From positions 6,217,224 through 6,281,223 of the forward strand of contig NC_045141.1 of NCBI RefSeq assembly GCF_008831285.2: a stretch of DNA of 64,000 nucleotides, in the 5' to 3' direction. This DNA comes from Nymphaea colorata. Lineage: Eukaryota; Streptophyta; Magnoliopsida; Nymphaeales; Nymphaeaceae. Under the pieces are notes generated by a model, which was not told where the DNA came from, did not search any database, and was given only the letters and a program-made list of their open reading frames with translations. The position numbers and the translations under genes were made by a program. Shown here piece by piece: positions 41,101-53,100 of this stretch (positions are counted from its first letter, which is position 1; each line of letters begins with the position of its first letter).

Positions 41101-44100
41101 TCGAAGCATTCTGACAATGTTCAGGGTTTCAACGCATGTACTTCGATTTGTAGCTTGTCCTTAAGACCTCGACAAATGACCCAATAAAGGCCTCTAGGAG
41201 CCAGCCACAAACCAATTTCGCAATTGCCTTGAAATTTTCCTGATACTCTACCACCTTGCCCATCCACCCCTCCAAGCCCCCTATCACCGGTTCCACCTGG
41301 TTCCGATGGTGCTCCACAACCGCTGTTGCGTCCCTTGCAGTGATCCTCTCCGCCACAGTGTTTGCGCTCTGACACGTTGAACATCCCTCTCTGTTTTAGG
41401 TTTCTGTCTTAAGCACACAAGTAACATGTTGAACAAGAAAAGTTTTATGTTTTAGGAGGTTCCTTGTAATATTAAAGAGTTATAAGATCTCTTTAATATT
41501 TTCCTTATTTCCCATTGAGTTATTTTGTAAATCCCTTTTCTACCCTAATCTCTTTTATAAGAGAGATAAGGGTTATCGTAATAATGGTTCTTTCAGTTCA
41601 ATCTCACGGCAGCTTCTCTCTCTCACTCTCTTCTTCTCCGCTGCAACATGGTATCAGAGCTACAGACGTGACTGGAGACGTGGAGCAAACAGCCGGCGCG
41701 CGGACAGCGGACGTCCATACATCTGGCGACGTGAAGCACACAGCCGGCGCGCGGACGTGACGCACACCGTCGGCGATCCTCCGTCTCCTTTCAGGCTTGA
41801 TCTCTTCCACTTCCTCTGTTTCTTTCTCCTTCACCTCTCGCCAGTTCTAGTTGTTGTTTTCCAGCAACGGAACAGTGTGGAGGAGTCTATTCACACTAGG
41901 AGAAATGCGTGAATAGACTCCAGCCGTGGATTTTCAGAAGTGTATATAGTATCGCAGCTGTGTGGGAGTTTGCGCTGATTAATCGCCTATGATTTGATAT
42001 GTTATATGATCAACGCAGCCAAGTGGAGGACTGCTATCTATGACGTCTATGGCAAGTTTATGTTGATGGTCTTATTTGCTGTCGTTATTCATGATCTGTG
42101 AAGGATAAACTGTGGTACAGCAGCGTTAGATGCATAAATAGATAAGTCGTTGGTTAGCGCAAACAATACAAATAGTGGGGATTCGTTTTCAGTTGTGGGC
42201 TTGCTGATAGGAGCGTTTTTCTGTCTTCAGATTGCAGTCTTCTTTGTTGTGGTATTGCTGTCAACAGTTGGACAGCAGGTTGATTGTTTCTGCGCACCTA
42301 ACGTTGCCGTGTGGGACGTCTGTTCTTGTTGATCAGTTTCTTTTTCAATAGAAATATATATGTATTTTCTCTTGCTATTGGTGGTTGATCTCTTGTGGAC
42401 AGATTTATGATGGCTGAAAGTAATAAATCTGATTTTTCTCATGAAGTTAAAAGTGGAGGAAATCCATTTTCGTATGGTTCTACTGTAAAGTTAGATGGAT
42501 CTAACTATGAGATTTGGTCTCGTGTGTTTGTCTGTGATTGGACATCAAAAAGAGCATGTTATAGAAGAAAACGAACCTGTTGAAAAGAGTGGAAAATATA
42601 GTTCATGGAAGGGAGATAATAATATTGTCATGTCATGGATCATGAATAGTGTGCAACCCCAAATTGCATCAACTATTGCATACTACACCTCGGCTAAGCA
42701 AATGTGGGATTTCTTGAAACAGACTTACTCGAATGACAAGAATATGAGCAAAATATTGCAGGTAGAGGAGGAACTACTTAATCTGCAACAGGGTGACCAA
42801 AGTCTTGCTCAGTACTTCGCTTCCCTTAAGTTCATCTCTGAGCGACTTAAAGCAGTACGTCCTCCATGTCCAACATGTTATAAGACCCATGGTGAATAGT
42901 CTATGGTTGCGAAATTCCTACAGGGTCTCTCCTCTGAATATGCAGTAGCAAAGGCTCAGATGCTGACTGGAGCAGAAATCCCTGATCTAGCTGAAGCCTA
43001 CAACAGGCTTAGTCGTCTTACTGTGACCCTCTCTCACCTGCCAGTGATATCCATGCCTCTGCCTTAGCAGCGGACGGAGGACGTGGATGCGGTTTATTCA
43101 GGGGAAGAGGCATGGGTCGTGGGTCAGGAGGTCGGGGGAGATTTCAGTGCACTTATTGTGGGAAAATAGGTCATTTGGAAGACAGATGTTGGGATAAACA
43201 TGGTCGTCCTACTGCAGCGCCATCCTTAGGCAGAAATGTTACATCAAAGCTGGAGAAGAACTCTTTACAATCTTCTATTGGAGCGGCCCAAGCAGCGTCA
43301 TCAGTAGTAGATGGGTCTTTATCTTCTTCTCAGCCTGAGACAATGACTGTGAGTATCAATAAGTCAGAGTATGAGGACCTTTTAGCACACAGATCTACTC
43401 AGCCATCGGCCTCCACAGTTATGACTGACATGACTGACAGCGCTATGTCTGTTGACACTATCTCACATGATACAGGTACTACTTGGATTATTGATTCAGG
43501 GGCATCGAGGCACTTTTGTAGTAAGCCTTCTATGTTTACTGTGCTACATTCACTACCTCAGATACGTCATGTGAGACTTGCAGATGGTAGATTGTCACCC
43601 ATTATGGGATATGAAGATATCAAGATCTCTCAATCTATGACTATTCCCAATGTGTTATATGCTCCTAAGTTTCCCACAAATTTGTTATCTGTCGGACAAT
43701 TGGTTAATGATTTACATTGTCGTGTTACGTTTGACTCTGGTTTATGTTCATTTCAGGACTTGCCAACTGGGAAGACGATTGGTGGAGGCTATGAGAAAGG
43801 GGGCATCTACTTCCTTTTGGATCCCGTGGGTATTGCAGCATCAACGATCACATCGTTGTCCTCCTCGTTCCAGTGGCATCTCAGACTTGGTCATCCATCT
43901 GTCTCCAAGCTCCGTCATCTCCTTCCACATCTCTCCTTACCAGAGTCGTTCCAGTGTGAAGCTTGTCAACTTGACAAACACACTCGTAGTAGTTATTCAT
44001 TGAGTCTTAGTACGTCCAGTTGTGGACTATTTGATCTTCTTCATGTTGATGTGTGGGGTCCTAGCAGAGTTGCTAGTAGGTCAAGATTTCGTTATTTTCT

Positions 44101-47100
44101 TGTCATCGTAGATGATTATTCTCGAGTCACCTGGGTTTTCCTTTTGAAGGAAAGGTCTGAAGTCATATGTACTCTCAAAAACCTTATTATTGAAATAAAG
44201 ACCCAGTTTGGTATTCTGGTTAAAAACATTCGCACTGATAATGCTCTTGAGTTTAAGGCATCTACCTTAATGAAGTTCTACTCAGATAATGGCATTTCTC
44301 CTCAGTTTACATGTCTCCATACTTCCCAGCAAAATGGAATAGTTGAGCGAAAACATCATTAACTTTTAAATGTTGCTCATTCCCTTATGCTTCATACTAA
44401 TCTCCCTGCATATTTTTGGGGAGATGCTATTCTTACTGCTTGCTACTTAACCAATCGTTTACCCTCATCCTCCATTGATAACCAGATCCTCATTAAACTT
44501 GTGCACCCACAAAGATCCTTGTTTCCAGTGGCTCCCAAAGTATTTGGTTGCACATGCTTTGTTCACATTCTTGGACCCACACGTGACAAATTGGGAGCCC
44601 AGCCATTAAATGCATTTTCATTGGCTACTCCAGAAACAATAAAGGCTACAAATGTTTTGATCCTTTTACTCAAAAAGAGTATATCAGTGCGGATGTCACA
44701 TTCTTTGAGTCTCAACCTTATTATAGCCTCACTCCTATATCTGCTGAGATGCCACGCTCTCCAGACCCACTACCTATTCCTCCTATTCCTTTGGAGTCGT
44801 TCCCTGTTGAATCTCCTTCGTCTGTTGTGTCCAAGTTTCGTGATCCACCGCTGGTCTACACACATCGACAGGACCCTTCTCATAATCCTTTGCCAACCGT
44901 TTCTCAGGAAATAAGTACATCTGAAGTGCATAGCCCTACTCATTCTGATCCTTGTCAAGACTTACATATTGCTCTTCGCAAAGGCAGACGACAATGTACT
45001 TTACATCCTATATCTCATTTTGTGTCTACTGATAGGGTTGGTAAAAATATGCAACAATTCATTCATGCTTTGGCTGCTCATACAGTTCCTACGTGTCACC
45101 AGCAGGCCTTATTAGACACCCAATGGAGACGGGCTATGCAAGATGAGATGGATGCCTTAGTGCAGAGGGGCACTTGGAAACTTGTTGATCCTCCTCCTCG
45201 ATGTGATATTGTTGGCTCAAAGTGGGTATTCACAGTTAAGTATAATTCTGATGGTTCTTTGGAACGATACAAAGCTCGATTGGTTGCTAAGGACTACACG
45301 CAGACCTACGGTGTGGATTTCTTTGAGACCTTCTCTCCAGTTGCTCGGTTGGGAACCATTCGTCTTATTATTTCTGTGGCTGTCCACCATGAGTGGCACA
45401 TGTATCAACTGGATGTCAAAAACGCCTTTTTGTATGGTGATCTTGATGAGACTGTCTATATGCATCAACCACCAGGATTTGAACGACAGGGAGTGTGGAA
45501 AAGTGTGCAAGCTGAAGAAAGCTATTTACGGACTCAAACAGAGACCTCGTGCGTGGTTTCACAAGTTTTCCGAGGTAGTCTCACAGTGTGGCTTTGTGAG
45601 ATCGCCTCTTGATCATTCCTTGTTTATCAAGAAGGCTTCCAGAGGTATAACTGTTCTCGTGGTTTATGTTGATGATATTATCCTGACGGGTGATTCTGAT
45701 CAAGAAATTTCTGATGCAAAGCTGTTTCTTCAAAAACACTTTGTGACGAAAGATCTAGGTCCTCTACGATACTTCTTGGGAATAGAAGTTGCTCACAATA
45801 GGAAGGGTGTTGTTCTCTCTCAACGGAAGTATGTTCTTGATTTATTGCAGGACACAGGAATGCTAAGAGCTAAACCGGCAAATTTACCTATGAATCCACG
45901 TATACATCTTCATGATGACCAAACAGAATTAGTGGATTCTAGATCTTACAGATCCCTTATTGGAAAACTTCTCTATGTTACCGTGACAAGACCAGACATT
46001 AGTTTTGCAGTGGGAAAACTAAGTCAATTTATGGAAAAACCAAGGAAAGTTCATTGGAATGCTGCTTTGATGGTGGTTAAATATATGAAATCTTCTACTG
46101 GCAAAGGCCTTTTGTTCACAAAAGGCAAGACTTTGGAAGTGGAAGCCTATAGTGATGCTGATTATGCTGGCTCAGTAGAGGACAGAAAATCTACCACAGG
46201 ATTTTGTGTATTTGTGGGAGGCAATCTCATATCGTGAAGAAGCAAAAAACAAGGTGTGGTGTCAAGATCTAGTGCAGAATCCAAATACAGAGCTACGGCT
46301 CAAACAGCAGCAGAAATGACGTGGGCTAGATCCATGCTATCCAGCCTAAGTGTGTCAATCACACTTCCCATGAAGATGTATTGTGACAATCAAGCAGCCA
46401 TACACATTGCAAACAATCCAGTTTTTCATGAAAGAACTAAACATATTGAAATGGATTGTCATTACATTCGGGATCTCGTTCAAGCAGGAACCATTGCCAC
46501 TGTTCATGTTCTTTCAGAAGATCAAGCTGCAGATATCTTCACCAAAGCTCTTCCTATTGGTGATTTCTCTAGATGTTGTGACAAGCTGAGCATGTTTAAT
46601 ATGTATGCTCCAGCTTGAGGGGGAGTGTTGAACAAGAAAAGTTTTATGTTTTAAGAGGTTCCTTGTAATATTAAAGAGTTATAAGATCTCTTTAATATTT
46701 TCCTTATTTCCCATTGAGTTATTTTGTAAATCCCTTTTCTACCCTAATCTCCTTTATAAGAGAGATAAGGGTTATCGTAATAATGGTTCTTTCGGTTCAA
46801 TCTCACAGCAGCTTCTCTCTCTCACTCTCTTCTTCTCCGCTGCAACATAACACAAAGACCAGCTATGATAGTAATCTCACCCATTTCTTAGGGTTTTAAT
46901 TAGGCCTGGGCGCTGGGCCCGGTCGCCACTGGGTACCCAGTACCCGGCCCGGTTCAGGCTCGGGTACAGGCCTTAAATTTTCATGTCGGGTTTTAACCCG
47001 TTGTGCCCGCCCCAACCCGACATCATAACGGGCCGGGACCGGGTTAATAAATCGGCCCGTTGGGACCCGTTCGGCCCGTTAACTTGTGTACATTTCAATT

Positions 47101-50100
47101 TCGAACGATACTTAGGATTTTAATTTGGACTTTCGAAAGAGAAAGAGCTAAGCCACCGGCACCGTTGCCGCACCGCCGTCGATTCGCCATAGCCATCGTT
47201 GACCTTCGGTCCGCCGCCATCGACCTTCAAGGAAAGATGGCATCAATTCAAATAGAGAAACATATTTGAGATATTCATATTGTTCTTTCCTTCATAATCT
47301 TGGACTGTGGCTGGAATTGTGAGAGGAAAGCAGAGAGTGTAACTGAGAACGGTGAGAGGGAGAAGCAGACCCAAGCAGGGAGGGCAAGAGAGACTCAGAG
47401 AGAAAGAGAAACAGGAAGAGGGAAAGCAATTACCTGTGCCGCGCCGCCTCCTTCCTTCCCCTCGGTTCCTCTTCTTCCTCAACTTCTTCTTCCTCTTCGT
47501 TTCCGCCTCCTTCCCTTCAATTCCTCTTCTTCCTCAACTTCTTTCTTCCTCTTTGTTTCCGCCTCCTCCCTTCTCTGTTTGTTCTTTTTTCTTCTCCTTC
47601 GTTTCCCCACAGGTTGGATCCGGACCAAACGGTTGGGCCTGGCCCGCCCGACTGTCAATTTAAAAACGGGCCAGATCGGGCCTTGGACTGGGAAGACGAG
47701 GCCCAGTACCCGGCCCGGCCAGTCCGGTTAATAAACGGGCCGGGTAGCGGGCCGGTCAGATCCAGCCCATTTTCTTAATGGCACTTCCAAATCAGGCCGG
47801 CCCGATGCCCAGGCCTAGTTTTAATTCCCTTTTATGGTATATATATATTTTGTGCGAGTGGGTGGGTTTATTACATGACCTAACCAATGTTGTGAGAAGC
47901 GTACGCTTCACACAAAAAAAGTGCGACTCAAAGCGTTTTTTAGAAAAAAAACGCTTTGAGACAGAGGTGTGAGGAGCACATGTCCCTGAAGCGTACGCCT
48001 CTACTAAATGAGGCGTACGCCTCCATCAATGGTGCACTCCCTGTTTGAGGCGTGCGCCTCAAGTCTGTTTAGTTTTTTTATTTAAAAAAGTAACAATTAA
48101 CTAAAATTAGTAAAGCCAAATCAAAGACCAGACATTAGCTTTGCTGTTGCTACTGTAAGGTCTCTCATTGGCAAATTTCTTTACGTTACTGTAACAAGAC
48201 CAGACATTAGCTTTGCTGTTGGGGAATTAAGTCAGTTTATGGAAGAACCAAGAAGAGTCCAATGGGATGATGCATTGATGGTGTTGAAATACCTAAAGTC
48301 ATCCCCGGGTAGAGGCCTCTTCTTTAAGAAAGGTGAATCTCTAGAAGTTGTAACTTACAGTGATGCTGATTATGCAGGGTAAAATCCACCACTGGCTTCT
48401 GTATCTTTGTTGGGGGCAATCTCATATCATGGAGAAGTAAGAAACAAAATGTAGTTTTTAAATCCAGTGCGGAATCTGAATATAGAGCAATGGCTCAAAC
48501 AGCTACGGAGATGCCGTGGGTTAAATCTATGCTAACAAATATGAATAGTCATGTTCCTCTTCCTATGAAAATGTACTGCGATAACAAGGCTGCTACTTAT
48601 ATTGCAAACAACCCAGTATTTCATGAAAGAACTAAGCACATAAAAGTGGATTGTCATTATGTTCCGGGTCTTATCCAAGAAGGTGTGGTGGTGTCTACGA
48701 TTCATGTAGCTTCTGAAGATCAGGCAGCAGATATGTTTACGAAGGCTCTTCCAATTAGTGATTTCTCTACATGTTGTGACAAGCCGAGCAAGGTTGATAT
48801 CTATGCTCCAGCTTGAGGGGGAGTGTGGAAATCAAAAAGTTTATTTTAAGTGTAGTAGTTTTTTTATTATTTAAAAGTTGGAGTCTTCTTTTGTCTTTTT
48901 ACAACTTTATAAGTCTCCCTTATGTAATAGCTCTAGACGTGCCCTAATCTCTTTTTAAGAAGAGACTAGGTCACGATAATAGAATGAAGCCTTTTACAAC
49001 ATTGGACCTAACTAGTGACCCGACCCGTGAACTCCCTGTGAGTGTTGAAGCGGAAACAAAACTAAAAATGCAAAGACATGAGCAAGGCATGTTAGGCCTA
49101 CGCCTAACATGTACCGCAACACGGGTACATGTACCTTACTGAAGTAGCCATGTGACTTAGGTTCAAATTTCAAGAAGCAAGTTGCACACGCAAAAGCTTA
49201 TTTATGTAATGCCAATTTAAGTGTTCAGAGTAATTTAACTATTTAAGTTGATTTTATTTATGCTAGTAGTATGTATTTTTATTCTTGCACATTCAATGTT
49301 TGATGTAACTCATCTTCTAATTAACATAATTTTGCAATATACCCTTTTCAGAGTTTTTCTGAAATTTTCTGGTTTTTGTGTTTAAACATGCTTTTGTAAA
49401 AAAAAAAATGTCATTTTTACGATCTGTATCTTATTTTGGATCCAACCAGTATCGTTATAATAGGATATATAAAATTTTAGAATAAAAAAGCTTTGATACT
49501 TTGCTTCTCTTGAAAATGAAACATAAGATGATGCACCCTACATTGTACTATAATGACAGTCAGACCAGTGTATCTTATTTACACTCAGCTTTCCTCATCA
49601 TCACAGTATGTATTATGATGTACAATGTATTGCATGCTGGAAAATGATAAGCACAATGCTGTATTTACCATATGCATGAGTCTCCGCATTATTTTTTTCT
49701 TGCTATGGATGAGCCAAGAGATGCCTAGCCAAAGTAAAGACTTGCACTTGACTTTACTATGCATCTCCATGTTGTTTAGTGTCAAATACCTGCTTCCACT
49801 GGCTAATGAGTTGACTAACCCTAAAATCAAAAGAAAGACATAGCAGACGAAGAGCCTCTTCACATAATCATTCATGAAGTGGCTTCATGGGTGGACTTAC
49901 AGGTTCCTTGCGGGAGTATACAGATGGTGTCACACCACCATCTTCTGTTGTAGGCTTTTCCAGCTGAATAAGAAGGCAAATAGATGCTGATGGAGAATCC
50001 AAGGAAAAAATGCCACGTTGCTCTGATTGCATCGCTCCCTGGATATCAGCAAAGCAGCAATATGGTGATAATGTATTGTGTAGGGAAATAATGTTCTAAA

Positions 50101-53100
50101 AGGAATAAATCAGATAGATGGAGAATGAACATTTAATATCCTATATAAATTTCATGCAATCCATACATCCTGTATTTCTGTTGGCAGCATCCTAAAATAG
50201 AAATCCTCTGAGAGCTTCTCTCTCCGTTCTCTATTGTACAAGCAAATCGTGCCATAGAAAGGCTCTGCAAGATTCAGAAAGATTTTGAAGAATTGAGTAA
50301 GAAAACATGAAACGCCTGAACATACATTTGTCAAGTCAACATGCAACAGTCCATGCAAGTGTTATTTGCTACCATACCGTACAAGCCTTCAAGTTTTTCC
50401 TTCCAAGAAACTCAAAAAAAATGGTTGAAACTGGTATAACACAGACCAAGAATAACAACCTAAGCACTACATAATAAGCATTTCAAAGCCTTCTATTTTT
50501 CCTATTTGTTAAATAACTAATAAGCATTTTAAGCATTCAAATGAAACAAGACAAACAAAAAATGTTTTCTAACTTACATATTTCCCAGCATTATTTCCAC
50601 AATGAACCAATGGTCTGACACAATGTGCAGAATAAAACATGGCTGATATGCAGGCAATACGACAAGAATGATTCTAAAACTCCACCATGCGGAATGTACA
50701 CACAACAACACTTGGACTAGTTTATTCACTAAAATTTGCTATGTTTAGAACAGACAGAAAAAAGAAAACATGACTTCCTAATCATGCTTTCTGTATGTTA
50801 TGATCTGCTCATTTTAACACTAAACAAAATCACATAAAATATACCTAACATAGTACACCTTTCAATGAGAAAAAGTTATGTGACAATACTATTGATAGGT
50901 CACTCAGGTCTGGAATGTGCATAGGTACCCAAAAGTGCCCTCACAAGTAACCACGTACAATGCTGACATGGATACAACTGCTGGATAGAAGCATACAATA
51001 AAGAAATGACTTGATTGTGCATGCCTTTTTCACATAAGATTGTCTCTCAGAAAATGACAAGAAAATGAAGAAACAAGACCAGGATGGCACTCACCAACAA
51101 ACCCAGCCTGAAAGGACAACGACAGAACCTTCACAGAGATCTTCAATCCACTGGAAGCCATTAGATAAATTCAGAAACAGCAAAAAGTCAACTAACTGCT
51201 TCTTAGGATGTGACATAAAAAACATCTCATAAAATTGTGTTAAAATCTAGTTGCCAAACCTGCTACATGAGGATGGAAGGGGCTCTGGATTTCGCTGCCC
51301 AAAGATAACCAATCTCTCACTCTCCCAGTCAAAAACCGGCTCATAAGCAGGTAAAGGTGACGCACCAAAATGCAGCTGAAGCAATTTGTTTGGGGAAAAA
51401 AACCCATGTCATAAAAGTACAAAGGAGTCAAAGTGCTACTGTAAACTTTCCTGCTGAACCTCCTCATAAAGGAAATCATATTTTACAGGGTTCTAAATTA
51501 GTATAAACTAAAGTGCCATGGAGTACGTTCAATACTAAGCACTGAAAATATAAAATATAAATAATAGCAGCAGTAAAAGAAAATTAGCCCTGCTCAAGTT
51601 CACCCACAAGAAACTTCACACATATGCATGTCTAAGATGTACAGTATACAGACCAACATGCATATAGACACACCATGGGCATGTAAAAGATCAGCCAAGA
51701 TTCACTTCTACAAGCCACAAAAATGAATTGTTCACAAAGATAAGTACTCAAGGCGCAAAAGACCTTCTCACACATGTACAAAGGCACAATAATATATAAA
51801 ATATACAATTTTGTTGATTAAAATGCTTAGCAAAAACATTAAGGAGAAAAAGGGAATTATCCTACTTTATAAGCCATAGAGACTAGCTGAGCTAACAGTT
51901 TGTGCTGTGCCACCTCCAGAAGCTCAGATCGCAGCAGCAACCGGTGTTGGATGCATCAACAGGAGTGCAACCCTATAGGAGACTGAGCACCCACAAGAAT
52001 AAGCTTGGGAATCAAGTAATAACAGAATGGCTCATAGAATGGAGTAGCATGATGATCTACCAGCAACTTGGGTGCCAGCTACAGAAATTAAGAATAGGTT
52101 CCCTGAGTTCTCACCTTGAGGACAAGGTGAAATTTGAAGGGGGAAGAAGTTGTTAGAGACGGACCCAAGGCCAGGGTCCAGGGACCATAGTCATTAAGGA
52201 ACGATAGGTTATACCATCTAGTGAGATGAGTCGGGTTGGGTGGAGAACCTAAATGTAATAAACCCTGCCCCAAATTACCACAGAATGCTGTATTTAAGCT
52301 TAACAGGTCTACCCTAATCGCAGAGAGATTTTTCATCTGAGTGGAAAGGCTGGGCTTTCTAGTGTGTGCGTAAGTTTTTAAGGGGTATTGTTAGCAGAGC
52401 TAACAAAAACACATGATATATCAGCATTTGACATGAAAGCTCTGTAGTATACTTTACACAACATACAAAATTTACCGATAACCAAACCATATTTCTCAAA
52501 ACCAAAAATCCTATTCCCAGGAATTGAGGCTTACAGTAGAACCAAATTTTGTATTGAGATAAAAATAAATATGAACTTCAAAGATGAGAGGGATTCTGCC
52601 AAATAATACCTGCTGGAGATTCCTTGTATGTGCTGCATCAGAAGAACTGGTTTCTGACAACTGCCACCCTGAAGTGCTAGGAATATCATCATCAGTTGCA
52701 TCATCATTCCTGAAATGTCTTGCATTAGCCAAACGCATTTCTGCAATGACGTTGATGTAGATTAGATGACTAGAACAGTAGTTATCTTTTAAAATCAAAC
52801 CATCAAAACCAAAGGCCATTTGGTACTGATTATGATAGAAGTCATCACCCGTTTCAATATCAGTGTCAGGACCTTCAAAAACCTGATTCTGGAAGGAAGT
52901 ATTCCCAACAGTCTCATAATGCCCATACTTGCTGTTATCTTTGACCCAGTCAGCCTTGTAGCAATGAGTCAATTCATTGAGATGAGGCCACTGCTCCAAG
53001 TTTTCATTAAGCTGACAACAGAGAACAAGTCAAACATCAACACTAAAAAGCCAAATCAAAGTTCACATTGTCTAGCAATTATGACCACATCCATGATTAA

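Larger units (their letters stand above)
41427..46847 (+). mobile_element. Ty1/copia element D, full length, relatively young
   Basis: Element D is 5,421 bp and flanked by TAACA (41422-41426, 46848-46852). Its two 222-bp LTRs differ at four positions by my reading, all transitions. A perfect primer site lies at 41649-41660 and a polypurine tract at 46614-46625. All domains are present, but gag and pol are broken by frameshifts and by TAA/TGA changes, so it is not autonomous. It is a different copia lineage from A, B and C. Confidence 0.95.
37923..49109 (-). mobile_element. Ty3/gypsy element F, decayed, with three insertions in one LTR
   Basis: Element F is flanked by TGTAC (37918-37922 and 49110-49114). 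The left LTR is 37923-38195; the right LTR starts at about 41379 and ends at 49109, stretched by copia D, a hAT-type element and a CAATGTT-ended element. Minus-strand coding is gag, protease, RT and integrase in gypsy order. Many stops and deletions are present. Its proteins resemble element G, so both are probably small-LTR chromoviruses (inference). Confidence 0.88.
41379..49109 (-). repeat. 5' LTR of gypsy F, split into four pieces
   Basis: Pieces at 41379-41426, 46853-46900, 47826-47884 and 49013-49109 align in order with the 3' LTR (shared phrases CTCTCTGTTTTAGGTTTC, TTCTTAGGGTTTTAATTCC, TGCGAGTGGGTGGGTTTAT and AAAGACATGAGCAAGGCA). The junctions coincide with target duplications of three different insertions. 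Next to it at 41363-41378 is a degenerate primer site with TCAGAGCGC on the minus strand. Confidence 0.85.
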
